A stretch of DNA of 64,000 nt, from the NCBI GenBank assembly GCA_963840425.1, contig CAWIYZ010000007.1:1-64000 (forward strand). The letters run 5' to 3'. Position numbers and translations under genes: made by a program. The DNA comes from CADEFX01 sp963840425 (GTDB taxonomy: Bacteria; Pseudomonadota; Alphaproteobacteria; Rhizobiales; Hyphomicrobiaceae). Of this stretch, positions 29,089 to 37,724 are shown one piece after another; the first letter of the stretch is position 1, and each line of letters opens with the position of its first letter. Under the pieces are notes generated by a model. It made no database searches. It worked only from the letters and a program-made list of their open reading frames with translations, and had not been told where the DNA came from.

Positions 29089-29526
29089 ATGAAGATCGTT
29101 GCCGTTGCTGCACTGGCATATGCAGTGTCAGGCGTACCGAGTGCGATGGCTCAAGCCATTGAAGTCTTCAAGTCGGAGAGTTGCGCTTGTTGCGAGCTTT
29201 GGGTGAAGCACCTGAAAAGCAACGGCTTCGCCGCCAAGGGGAAGAACGTCAGCCTTGGTGAGCTGGCACGTTTGAGAGCGCGCGCGGGCCTGCGGCCCGA
29301 ACTGCAATCGTGCCACACGGGACGTGTTGCCGGATACCTGATCGAGGGCCATGTCCCGGCGAGCGACGTGAAGCGCCTGCTGGCCGAGAAACCGGATGCC
29401 ATCGGCCTCAGCGTTCCAGGCATGCCACTTGGGTCGCCGGGCATGGAGGCAGGCGACCAGCGCGAGCCCTACGAGGTCTTGTTGGTCAAGCGCGACGGTA
29501 CGACGGAGGTGTTCGCCCGGCATTGA
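29089..29526 (+). CDS. DUF411 domain protein, copper-associated periplasmic protein
   Basis: 145 residues with a signal peptide ending near PSAMAQA. The DUF411 marks are all present: CACCELW at residues ~29-35, CHTGRVAGYLIEGHVPASDV in the middle, and GLSVPGMPLGSPGME. The CxxC and second Cys suggest metal or thiol chemistry. DUF411 proteins are often found with copper resistance genes. Here the nearest metal genes are the CDF-dsb unit, 1.6 kb upstream. Confidence 0.85.
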   Translation: MKIVAVAALAYAVSGVPSAMAQAIEVFKSESCACCELWVKHLKSNGFAAKGKNVSLGELARLRARAGLRPELQSCHTGRVAGYLIEGHVPASDVKRLLAEKPDAIGLSVPGMPLGSPGMEAGDQREPYEVLLVKRDGTTEVFARH

Positions 29527-29561
29527 GTGCCGGCTATTCCTCACGTAAAAATTATCACGCT

Positions 29562-30767
29562 CTACTCCGCCGCCGGCGTCTTCACCTGCGCCGGCATGGC
29601 GTTACCGTAGCGGTCGCGGAACGCCGCCGTCTCGATCTCCTCGAGTTGGATCTCGCCGGCCATCACCTTGGCTTTCCACGCCTCCTGCGTTGCGTGATGG
29701 CCCTGGAACTCCGGCATCACCTCCTTGCCGAACAGCTCCAGCGACTCGCAGATGTGCTCGTGGGTATTCTTGCCGGCCTGGTTGAGCAGGATCACCTGGT
29801 CGATGTGCGAGGTCTCGAACTTTGCAAGCTTGCGCCGCAGCGTTTCCGGCGAGCCGATGAGGCCGCCACGCAGCGCCGCCTCCTGCGCCGCAGGATTGGC
29901 ACGCTTCCAGGCATTGTACTCGTCCCACATGTTGACTGCGCCTGGAGCCGGCCGCTGCCGGTTGCTCTGCGCGCCATAGAAGCGCAGCGCGAACTGGAAG
30001 AACGTGGCCCCGTCCGCACGCCGGCGCGCCTCCTCGTCGGTCTTGGCGCACATGAAGAAGCTGACCAGGGCGATGTTCGGATTGACGATATAGTCGGCGA
30101 GCTTCTTCAGCCGCTTGGTCATGGCGTTGTAGTACGCATGCACCCAGGCGTGCGCGGCGTCCGCGCTGACGAACTGGAAGCCGAGTGCGCCGAGCCCGCA
30201 GCGGCCTGCCCGCTCGATGGTGTCGAGCTGTGAGCAGGCCATCCACAGCGGCGGATGCGGCTTCTGGATCGGTTTCGGCACCACGTTGCGCAGTGGAATG
30301 TTGAAATACTTGCCGTGATGCTCGCTGCCGCCCTCCTTGAACATGGGCATGATCGCTTGCACCGCTTCCTCGAAGACCTCGCGCTTGTCCTCCATGGAAC
30401 GGCCGAACGGCTCCAGCTCCGTGATCGACGCGCTCTCGCCCATGCCGAACTCGCAGCGCCCGTTGCTGAGCAGGTCGAGCACCGCCACGCGCTCGGCGAC
30501 GCGTGCGGGATGGTTGGTGGTGAGCTGCAGGATGCCGTGGCCGAGGCGGATGTTCCTGGTGCGCTGGCTCGCCGCGCCAAGAAACGACTCCGGTGCCGGG
30601 CAATGCGAGTATTCCTCGAGGAAATGGTGCTCCACCATCCAGGCGTAGTCGTAGCCGAGCTTATCGGCCAGGTCGACCTGGGTCAGCGCGTCCTGATAGA
30701 GCTTCAGCTCGCCGCCCGCCTCCCACGGCCGCGGCAGCTGCAACTCGTAGAACAACCCGAACTTCAT
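29562..30767 (-). CDS. LLM-class flavin/F420-dependent oxidoreductase (long form)
   Basis: 401 residues. MKFGLFYELQLPRPWEAGGE opens the barrel; KLGYDYAWMVEHHFLEEYSH, LGHGILQLTTNHPARVAE, LSNGRCEFGMGESASITELE and PHPPLWMACSQLDTIER are the standard LLM landmarks. The longer length and EHHFLEEYS segment are closer to FMN-type bacterial luciferase-like monooxygenases than to short F420 reductases, so the cofactor is uncertain. The start at 30767 follows GGGAGAG. Confidence 0.83.
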   Translation of the reverse strand: MKFGLFYELQLPRPWEAGGELKLYQDALTQVDLADKLGYDYAWMVEHHFLEEYSHCPAPESFLGAASQRTRNIRLGHGILQLTTNHPARVAERVAVLDLLSNGRCEFGMGESASITELEPFGRSMEDKREVFEEAVQAIMPMFKEGGSEHHGKYFNIPLRNVVPKPIQKPHPPLWMACSQLDTIERAGRCGLGALGFQFVSADAAHAWVHAYYNAMTKRLKKLADYIVNPNIALVSFFMCAKTDEEARRRADGATFFQFALRFYGAQSNRQRPAPGAVNMWDEYNAWKRANPAAQEAALRGGLIGSPETLRRKLAKFETSHIDQVILLNQAGKNTHEHICESLELFGKEVMPEFQGHHATQEAWKAKVMAGEIQLEEIETAAFRDRYGNAMPAQVKTPAAE

Positions 30768-30879
30768 TGCGTTTCTCTCCCGTCGATCCGATCAGAGTTT
30801 CCCACTTTCCCTTCCCCCCATTGCCTCGGGGCGAGCGACCTCCGCAGGCGTAGCGAACGTGTGGTCCTTTTGACAAGCC

Positions 30880-31308
30880 TTATGCGATGGAAAGATCGCC
30901 CCAGCTCGTGACGCGGGCGATGCGTAGCGCGATCACAGGGTGGTGCGCGATCTGCATGGTGGCATATTGCGGATAGCGCTCAATCAGTGCCGCCTGCGCC
31001 GCGTCGTGCTCGGCACCGCCTTCGAGCATCTCTGCGGGGCCGCGCAGCATGACCCAGCCGAGGCGGCTCCAGTCCTCGTCGTAGCGATCGGCGACAAAAG
31101 CCGTGGCCGCGTTCTCAAGGATATTGCGCACGCGTTTGAGGCGCATACCGGAGGCATGCTTCGGCTTCTCGTCTATGCTGATGTAGAGCGTGTCGTGCAA
31201 GATGGTGAATCCCACGGGCACGACGTGCGGCGCGCCGTGGCGGTCGGCCGTTGCCAGGCGGCCGATCCGTTGATGGAGGAGGAATGCGCGCTCGCGGTCG
31301 GAGAGCAT
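30880..31308 (-). CDS. PPOX-class F420-dependent protein, Rv0121-like (TIGR03668)
   Basis: 142 residues from the ATG at 31308. A split beta-barrel flavin-reductase fold: HQRIGRLATADRHGAPHVVP, LYISIDEKPKHASGMRLKR and LGWVMLRGPAEMLE match the small PPOX-like proteins that bind F420 or FMN. It sits 112 bp downstream of the LLM start on the same strand. Placement among F420 genes supports F420 binding. The substrate is unknown. Confidence 0.8.
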   Translation of the reverse strand: MLSDRERAFLLHQRIGRLATADRHGAPHVVPVGFTILHDTLYISIDEKPKHASGMRLKRVRNILENAATAFVADRYDEDWSRLGWVMLRGPAEMLEGGAEHDAAQAALIERYPQYATMQIAHHPVIALRIARVTSWGDLSIA

Positions 31309-31698
31309 GCTCAAGCTACCCTCTGGTGTGCGCCGAGTATACGGCCGGCGCTTCACCGATGCGAGTGTGTGACACCAAATGCAACTCCTTCTGCGTCCCC
31401 AGCCATCGCGCCTTCGGCGCGAATGAGCCGGGGTCTTTCGCGCTGGTGGAGTGCAAGGCGAGGCCGGCATCCTACGGAGGCATGTGAAGATTGCATCTTG
31501 TGCACGGCTGGGTTTGGCGGGTCTCGTTTCAGCGACGACTCGCGGACCATGGGCTGGCTGGGACGGATGGCCGTCCGTCGCAGCCGGTGGTGCACGGTCG
31601 CGTGAAGGTCGACCCTTGCGGTTGCCCGGGATCTGGACTCACACCGCCGCGTCCTGCCATCCGAACGGTAGTGAGACCTGTGACGGTCGTATGCAATC
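31309..31698. other. 390-bp gap containing the left end of the IS110-type element
   Basis: No gene was recognised. TCGCGCC-TTC-GGCGCGA near 31406-31422 is a small perfect hairpin. The part adjoining the transposase is where IS110 elements keep their left-end non-coding RNA; the exact element boundary cannot be seen. Confidence 0.4.
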
Positions 31699-32740
31699 AT
31701 GGATGCTCGAATGACGATCGATAGCCTCGCCGCGATTCCCCTCCGCTTCAAGCATGTGATCGCGTTCGAGGTATCGAAGGCCGAACTTGTTGTGCGCAGC
31801 TTTCCCGACGGGAGGCCGTTGCGTATCGCCAACCGGCGCGCCGCCATCGCCAAGGCCATCCGGCGGGAGCGTACCCTGCAATGGCAAGCTCGGGCTCGGG
31901 CCGCTGCTCGTCGTCTGCGAGGCGACCGGCAGCTATGGCAGGCAGATCGTCGAGGTCGCGCACCAGCTCGGTGTCGCCATGCACCGCGCCCACGGCTCGC
32001 GCGTGCGTGCCTTCGCCCGCTTCAAAGGGCAACTCGCCAAGTCCGATGCCATCGATGTCGGCATGGTCGGCGCCTACGCTCTGGCGAGCGAGGGCTTGGC
32101 CTGCATGTGCCCGATCGCGCCGAGCAGAAGCGGCTCAGGGCCTTGATCGATCGGCGCAGCCAGGTATGCGACCTGATCGAAGCCGAGCGTTGCCGGCTCG
32201 AGCATGTCGAAGAGAAGGACATCGAGCGGATGATTGCCGCGCATATCCGGACCCTCGAGATGCAGAAGCGCCGAATTCGAGGCATCGCTCGACGAGCTTG
32301 CCGAAAGCGATGCGACGTTCGCCAAGGCCTGCCGGCTGATGCGCTCGGTCAAAGGCGTCGGCACGATGACGCCGCTCGCCTTGCTCGCCTACCTGCCCGA
32401 GATCGGCGCCGTCTCGCGCGAGACCATCGCCGCCCTCGCCGGCCTGGCGCCGTTCGATCGCGACAGCGGCACGAGTACGGGGCGACGCCACGTCGCCGCC
32501 GGACGCGCACCGGCCCGCCAGGCCCTCTACATGCCCGCGACCGTCGCCATCCGCCACAACGCCCATCTGAAGGCCCTGTTCGATCGCCTGATCGCCAGAG
32601 GCAGACCCTTCAAGGCGGCGATCACCGCCGTCATGCGCAAGCTGCTCGTCATCCTCAATGCCGTCGTCGCCAGCGGTCGACCCTGCACATGGCGGGCGCC
32701 GCCCGTTGAAACCATCCAGTCATGCCGGAAACCGCCTTGA
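31699..32740 (+). pseudogene. IS110 family transposase, broken by about three frameshifts
   Basis: Pieces of one IS110 transposase lie in order in two frames: an N-terminal RuvC-like DEDD domain (AFEVSKAELVV; VVCEATGSYGRQIVEVAHQL; AKSDAIDVGMVGAYA), a coiled-coil linker, and a C-terminal Transposase_20 domain (LMRSVKGVGTMTPLALLAYL; GRAPARQALYM). Frame changes occur near 31872, 32120 and 32277. The first acidic residue, normally Asp in G-I-D-V-S-K, is Glu here. The element appears inactive unless the breaks are sequencing errors. It separates the PPOX/LLM genes from the cupin/XRE pair. Confidence 0.82.
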
Positions 32741-32866
32741 CAAACAGACGGTAGATCCCGGATAACGCACTTTTCAAGCGCGTTTCCGGGAACGCAGGGA
32801 GAAGTGGAGTGGCAGAAAAACCGATCGCCCCATGTCGTAGGCGGTTCGCGGACGATCTAGACCGTG

Positions 32867-33319
32867 TCAGAGGTCGATGCGCTCCGCCACTACCGGCTTG
32901 CGCTCAGTCATGTTAAATCGGCCAGCGTAGATCGGCTTCTCGGCTGTGGTCGGACCAGGGTACTGCACGATCAGGATCTGGCCGCCCGTCTCCGTCTTGA
33001 ACTCGCCTTCGAAATGCGGATCGGGGTGGAACAGCATGGTGCCGGGCCGATGGCTCACGCCGTCGATGACGAAGGTGCCTTCCAGGATGTACCAGACCTG
33101 CGCAAACCCGTGATAATGCTCAGGATGATAGGCGCCAGGCTCGAGGCGCAGGATACCTGCATTGGGTTCCGTGGGGCGCTCAGGCCGCGGATGGAACAGC
33201 ATCTTGCCGGTCTCGCCCGGCCAGCGGATGGTTTCCCACTCCACATCGTCCATATGGCGGGCCTCGTACGGCAGGTGGTCCTTGCGGGAGGCTTCCCGTG
33301 TCGTTTTCAGATCGGTCAT
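32867..33319 (-). CDS. Cupin-domain protein
   Basis: 150 residues, one cupin barrel. The first metal motif is in YHPEHYHGFAQVWYILEG (His65, His68, His70); PGTMLFHPDPHFEGE supplies the second. The start at 33319 follows AGGAGG and overlaps the XRE stop by one base (TGATG), so the two are coupled. It may be an enzyme or binding protein for the ligand sensed by the XRE-cupin regulator. No reaction can be assigned. Confidence 0.8.
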   Translation of the reverse strand: MTDLKTTREASRKDHLPYEARHMDDVEWETIRWPGETGKMLFHPRPERPTEPNAGILRLEPGAYHPEHYHGFAQVWYILEGTFVIDGVSHRPGTMLFHPDPHFEGEFKTETGGQILIVQYPGPTTAEKPIYAGRFNMTERKPVVAERIDL

Positions 33320-33996
33320 CACGCTTCCTCCTTTGCTCTTTCCATCTTGACTTTGGGCGTCACGATCTCCCTGCTGCGCGGCAGCGCCCGCCACCACTCC
33401 ATCGACGTGGGCGTATGCCCGGCCCGCGCCACCGTCATGAGGACGATCGCTGCTGAAGCGCCGAGATTGTCGACGCGATGCGGCTGCTCGGCCGCGAACA
33501 GGATGCCGTCGCCGGTTTTGAGATGAAACCGCTCGGCGCCGACGAAGAATGAAATCTCGCCGGATAGAACGAAACAGTGCTCCTGCCCCGGATGGGAAAC
33601 CATCAGCTTCATGCGCGCCTTGGGCGGGAACACGAGCTGGAACACATCCATGTTGTCGTTAGGCGCATTGCCGGCGAGGCGCTTCCAGCGATAGCCCGAT
33701 GCCGCGATGAGCGCGGCCTTCTCTGTGGACCGATGCACGGCCACTCGGGTGCGCGCTGGCTGTGCGCCGTCCTCGAACAGCTCCTGCATCGACAGGCCGA
33801 GCTTGTCTGCAAGTTGGACAAGGCTGGCAACTGACGCCGAGGCAAGCCCGCGCTCCAGACGCGACAGGAAGGCTTCGGAGAGACCGGCCTGCTTCGCCAG
33901 TGCCGACAGCGTGTAGCCGCGCTCCAACCGGAGCCCGCGGATGCGCTCGCCGATGCGCGTGGTGATAGACGAGATCTTGTCGATCTTGCGGGACAT
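33319..33996 (-). CDS. XRE-cupin transcriptional regulator
   Basis: 225 residues. The N-terminal XRE helix-turn-helix (IRGLRLERGYTLSALAKQAG... SRLERGLASASVASLVQLAD, residues ~20-65) is followed by a C-terminal cupin ligand domain (SHPGQEHCFVLSGEISFFVG; HLKTGDGILFAAEQPHRV). This architecture senses small molecules and usually controls neighbouring genes. Two operator-like boxes lie just upstream, between this gene and the divergent LLM gene at 34147. Confidence 0.87.
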   Translation of the reverse strand: MSRKIDKISSITTRIGERIRGLRLERGYTLSALAKQAGLSEAFLSRLERGLASASVASLVQLADKLGLSMQELFEDGAQPARTRVAVHRSTEKAALIAASGYRWKRLAGNAPNDNMDVFQLVFPPKARMKLMVSHPGQEHCFVLSGEISFFVGAERFHLKTGDGILFAAEQPHRVDNLGASAAIVLMTVARAGHTPTSMEWWRALPRSREIVTPKVKMERAKEEA

Positions 33997-34016
33997 GGCA
34001 TGGGATCATAGGCATC

Positions 34017-34054
34017 CTTGCATGATTGGCAAGTTAGCTTGCATAGAAGGCAAG
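34017..34054. promoter_or_regulatory. Paired operator boxes of the XRE-cupin regulator
   Basis: CTTGCAT-gatt-GGCAAG (34017-34033) and CTTGCAT-agaa-GGCAAG (34038-34054) are near-identical 17-bp boxes whose starts are 21 bp apart, two helical turns. They are framed by GGCATCCTTGC (34011-34021) and GCAAGGATGCC (34050-34060). They lie 20-60 bp upstream of the XRE start and ~95 bp ahead of the divergent LLM gene. Confidence 0.72.
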
Positions 34055-34146
34055 GATGCCGGGCATTTGCCAATCAGCAATGCGCCTTGTGCAACGCCCG
34101 CGCCCCGTGCACGAATGGACAAGGCGATGAGCAAGGGAGAAACGCC

Positions 34147-35184
34147 ATGCGGCTCGGACTGCTGCTGCGTTACAAAGGGGATGGCGGGCTCAGAATGGAC
34201 CTCGTGCACGAGGCCGAGAAGCTCGGCTTCGAGTCGGTTTGGTCGAGCGAGGCCTACGGCAGTGACGCCGTATCGCCGGCGGCCTGGGTGCTGGCGCAGA
34301 CCAAACGCATCAAGGCCGGAACGGGCATCATGCAGATGCCGGCGCGCACACCCGCCTGCGCGGCCATGACAGCAATCGCGCTGCAAGCCATGTCGGGTAA
34401 CCGCTTCATCATGGGGATCGGGCCGTCGGGGCCGCAGGTGGTGGAAGGCTGGCACGGCGTGCCCTACGGCAAGCCGCTGACGCGGACCAAGGAGTATATC
34501 GCCATCGTGCGCCAGATCTTCGCGCGCGAGGCACCGTTGCAGTTCAAGGGCGAGCACTATCAGATCCCGTACACCGGTCCTGGTGCGTCGGGCCTCGGCA
34601 AGCCGCTGAAAAGCATCGCCAAGCCCAACCCCGATTTGAAAATCTATACAGCGGCGATTGCGCCTGCGGGGCTGCGCACTGCCGGCGAGGTGGCGGACGG
34701 CGTGCTGCCGATCTTCATCAATCCGGAGAAGCCTGACGAGGTCGCCAACCACGTGTTGGACGGCATGGCAGCGGCGGGCAAGCCGCGCTCGCTGGAGAGC
34801 TTCGACATTGCGCCCTATGTGCGCGTGGCGATGGGGCCGGACCTGCAGAAGTGCCGCGATGCGCTGAAACCGGAGCTGGCGCTCTATATCGGCGGCATGG
34901 GCGCGCGCTCGAAGAACTTCTACAACGACTACGTGCGCCGGCTCGGCTACGAGACCGAGGCGGTAAAGATCCAGGACGCCTTCCTCGCCGGCCGTAAAGA
35001 GGAGGCTATGGCGCTGGTGCCGGACAAGCTGATTGATGACACGGCATTGGTTGGCCCGCCCGACCGCATCAAGGATCGGCTGAAGGCATGGAAGCAGGGC
35101 TCGGCCGGCAACAAGATCGGCACGCTGCTATTGGGCGGGGCCGACGTTGATGCGATGCGGGTGATCGCGGAGGCGGTGGGGTAA
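34147..35184 (+). CDS. LLM F420-type oxidoreductase, Rv3520c-like (TIGR03559)
   Basis: 345 residues. FESVWSSEAYGSDAVSPAAW, TGIMQMPARTPACAAM, FIMGIGPSGPQVVEGWHG and GASGLGKPLKSI closely follow the mycobacterial Rv3520c family of predicted F420-dependent enzymes. The ATG at 34147 follows AGGGAGAA. It is divergent from the XRE-cupin/cupin pair with the operator boxes between, so it is probably controlled by that regulator. The substrate is unknown. Confidence 0.87.
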   Translation: MRLGLLLRYKGDGGLRMDLVHEAEKLGFESVWSSEAYGSDAVSPAAWVLAQTKRIKAGTGIMQMPARTPACAAMTAIALQAMSGNRFIMGIGPSGPQVVEGWHGVPYGKPLTRTKEYIAIVRQIFAREAPLQFKGEHYQIPYTGPGASGLGKPLKSIAKPNPDLKIYTAAIAPAGLRTAGEVADGVLPIFINPEKPDEVANHVLDGMAAAGKPRSLESFDIAPYVRVAMGPDLQKCRDALKPELALYIGGMGARSKNFYNDYVRRLGYETEAVKIQDAFLAGRKEEAMALVPDKLIDDTALVGPPDRIKDRLKAWKQGSAGNKIGTLLLGGADVDAMRVIAEAVG

Positions 35185-35194
35185 GCGAGGCTCC

Positions 35195-35310
35195 CGAGTG
35201 TCATCCTCGGACTTGGTCCGAGGATCCAGCTCACTGCATCATGTGCCGTCCGATGGGTCCTCGGGACCCTCGGAATAAATCCAAGGGTAGGCAAGCCCGA
35301 GGATGACATC
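35195..35310. repeat. Mosaic intergenic repeat, GTCATCCTCGG type
   Basis: GTGTCATCCTCGGACTTG...GGTCCGAGGATCCAG and a mirrored end AAGCCCGAGGATGACAT form an imperfect palindrome of ~115 bp with an inner GGGTCCTCGGGACCC. This pattern is a common alphaproteobacterial intergenic repeat. Confidence 0.65.
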
Positions 35311-35374
35311 TGAATGTGCCGCAGATGTGCCATCATTTGATCTCCCAGACCTGCATTCCGACAAGGGAAACGCC

Positions 35375-36313
35375 ATGACGCTGCGCCTTGGATATCTGCT
35401 GCCCACTCGCGAGGCCGTGATGGCGGGCCAGCCGGAGGCGCGTCCGCTGCTGGAGCTGGCAGAGCACGCAGAGCGATTGGGTCTCGATTCAATCTGGATC
35501 GGGGATTCGCTGCTGGCGCGGCCCAGGCACGATCCGCTGACCTTGCTGGCCGCTGTGGCCGCGCGGACTGCGCGCTGCGAGATCGGCACCGCCGTGCTCT
35601 TACCCGTGTTGCGCAATCCGGTGGTGCTGGCGCATCAGGTGGCGACCATCGATCAGGTTGCGCAGGGTCGACTCATCCTTGGCGTCGGCATCGCGCGCGA
35701 TGTGCCGAGCATCCGGGCCGAATTCACTGCGGCGGGCGTGCCGTTCGAGGGGCGAGTTGGGCGCATGCTGGAAGGGCTGCGGCTGTGCCGGGCGTTGTGG
35801 AGCGGCAAGGCGGTGGACTGGGACGGGCGCTGGCCGGTGAAGGCGGGCGTGCTCGGCCCGGTGCCGCATCGCGCAGGCGGACCGCCGATCTGGCTGGCCG
35901 GCTCCCTGCCTGCGAGCCTCGATCGCATCGCGCGCGAGTTCGACGGCTGGATGCCGAACGACGGTGACGCCGCCGAGTGGGGCCAGCGATGGGCCGACCT
36001 CAAGGCACGGACAAAGACCGCCGGGCGAGATCCGGCTGTGCTGACCGGATCTGTATATCTGACCGTAGCTGTGGACGAGGATGCAGCAAGGGCCGATGCT
36101 CGTCTCAACGCCTACCTGGAGCAGTACTACGATGCTCCTGCGGCGGTGATGCGGCGCCGACAAGTCTGTTATGCGGGACCGATTGCAGGGCTGACCGAAT
36201 GGCTGCAAGGCTATGCTACGGCGGGGGCCCAGCACCTGATCGTGCGCTGCGCCGGCGACCATGAGCGTCACCTGGGCATCTTGGCAGCGCTCAAGGCAAA
36301 GCTCATGTCCTGA
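35375..36313 (+). CDS. LLM-class F420/flavin oxidoreductase
   Basis: 312 residues from the ATG at 35375 after AAGGGAAA. LGLDSIWIGDSLLARPRHDP, GTAVLLPVLRNPVVLAHQ, AQGRLILGVGIARDVPSI and GPPIWLAGSLPASLDR are LLM landmarks; IGDSLL takes the place of the more usual SDH/EHH segment. It follows the 34147 gene on the same strand across a repeat, so co-transcription is doubtful. The subfamily was not identified. Confidence 0.8.
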   Translation: MTLRLGYLLPTREAVMAGQPEARPLLELAEHAERLGLDSIWIGDSLLARPRHDPLTLLAAVAARTARCEIGTAVLLPVLRNPVVLAHQVATIDQVAQGRLILGVGIARDVPSIRAEFTAAGVPFEGRVGRMLEGLRLCRALWSGKAVDWDGRWPVKAGVLGPVPHRAGGPPIWLAGSLPASLDRIAREFDGWMPNDGDAAEWGQRWADLKARTKTAGRDPAVLTGSVYLTVAVDEDAARADARLNAYLEQYYDAPAAVMRRRQVCYAGPIAGLTEWLQGYATAGAQHLIVRCAGDHERHLGILAALKAKLMS

Positions 36314-36324
36314 TAAAGGAACGT

Positions 36325-36545
36325 TGGCTGCCGCAACTGGCTCTGGGTCCCGGACAACCGCACGGAACTCCCATTCTGTCAGATCGACACGCCGTGGCCG
36401 TGCGGTTTCCGGGATGACACCGTCGGGTGCGGCTATGACCTGTCATCCCGGGCAAGCGCGGGCCGGTGCGATGTTTGTCATGCCCTGCGTGCATTCCCGC
36501 GCGAGACCCGGGACCCAGGGTCCGGTGCGGCAGCTAGCGCCAACC
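36325..36545. repeat. Two mosaic repeats in the gap before the F420 operon
   Basis: The first (36331-36420) has GGGTCCCGG and ends TTTCCGGGATGACAC. The second (36437-36540) begins CTGTCATCCCGGGCAAGCGC and carries ACCCGGGACCCAGGGTCC; it is the same family as 48858-49036. The rest of the 403-bp gap to 36716 shows no gene. Confidence 0.65.
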
Positions 36546-36716
36546 GCTCGTCGTCTGCCGGAATGGTTACTGTTGCTCGTCAGGCTCCTCCGGCCACACT
36601 TCTCTTTCCACGGTTCGTGGACTTGCATGCTTGTGGCTAAGCCGCTGCACTCGACGTAGATGCTGAGAACAACTGCTGCGATAATGTAGATTGCAGCTCG
36701 ACCACGGAGAACGACA

Positions 36717-37724
36717 TTGGCGCTGACACTCGGATACAAGGCCTCGGCCGAGCAGTTCGGACCGACAGAGCTGCTGGACTACTCGTGCTTGGCGGAAAAG
36801 CTGGGCTTCGACTCGGTGTTCATCAGCGATCACTTCCAGCCCTGGCGGCATACGGGCGGGCATGCGCCGTTCTCGCTGACATGGCTTGGCGCACTGGGCG
36901 CACGCACGGAGCGCATTGTCATGGGCACCAGCGTTCTGACACCCACGTTTCGCACGCATCCTTCGATCGTGGCGCAGGCGTTCGGCACGTTAGGCGCCAT
37001 GTTTCCGGGCCGCGTGATCCTCGGCATCGGCACCGGCAAATCGTTGAACGAGGTGCCGGCCACCGGCATGCCATGGCCGGAGATGAAAGAGCGCTTCGCA
37101 CGGATGCGCGAGGCCGTGACACTCATCCGCAAGCTGTGGAGCGAGGAGCGCGTGTCCTTCCACGGCGAGTTCTACAAGACCGAGAACGCGACCATCTACG
37201 ACCGGCCGGACAAGCCCGTGCCGATCTACGTGGCGGCGGCCGGTCCGCAGGTCGCCAAGTATGCAGGCCGCGCCGGGGATGGCTTCATCTGCACCAGCGG
37301 CAAGGCGCCGACGCTCTACACCGAGACGCTACTGCCGAACGTTGCAGCCGGCATCGAGGCGAGCGGGCGCTCCGGCGACGGCTACGACAGGATGATCGAG
37401 ATGAAGGTGTCCTTCGACACCGATCGGCAGCGGGCCATGAACGATACGCGGTACTGGGCGGCGCTAGCACTCAAACCGGAGGAAAAGGTGTCGGTGGAGG
37501 ATCCGCTGGAGATGGAAAAGCTCGCGGATGCGCTACCCGCCGAGCGGGCGGCCTCGCGCTGGATCGTCTCAACCGATCCCGACGAGCATGTGGAGAAGAT
37601 CGGCAGCTACGTCGCTCTCGGCTTCAAGCATCTTGTCTTCCATGCGCCGGGACCCGACCAGAAGCGGTTCCTCGAGCTGTACGCCGAGCAGGTTCTGCCG
37701 CGCCTGCGCAAGAGGTTCGGGTGA
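36717..37724 (+). CDS. FGD1-like F420-dependent glucose-6-phosphate dehydrogenase homologue with catalytic Glu replaced
   Basis: 335 residues, colinear with mycobacterial FGD1, the enzyme that reduces F420 with glucose 6-phosphate. LGYKASAEQFGP, SDHFQPWRHTGGHAPFS (Asp38, His39, Trp43), LTPTFR, YAGRAGDGFICTSGK, MEKLADALP and SRWIVSTDPDE match closely, and the Lys/Arg residues used for the sugar phosphate are kept. However the loop GTGEALNE of FGD1, which contains the proton-donor Glu109, reads GTGKSLNE here (Lys108, codon AAA). The start is TTG at 36717 after GGAGA. It leads the F420 operon and overlaps cofE by GTGA. It may reduce F420 poorly or use another substrate. Confidence 0.85.
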   Translation: MALTLGYKASAEQFGPTELLDYSCLAEKLGFDSVFISDHFQPWRHTGGHAPFSLTWLGALGARTERIVMGTSVLTPTFRTHPSIVAQAFGTLGAMFPGRVILGIGTGKSLNEVPATGMPWPEMKERFARMREAVTLIRKLWSEERVSFHGEFYKTENATIYDRPDKPVPIYVAAAGPQVAKYAGRAGDGFICTSGKAPTLYTETLLPNVAAGIEASGRSGDGYDRMIEMKVSFDTDRQRAMNDTRYWAALALKPEEKVSVEDPLEMEKLADALPAERAASRWIVSTDPDEHVEKIGSYVALGFKHLVFHAPGPDQKRFLELYAEQVLPRLRKRFG

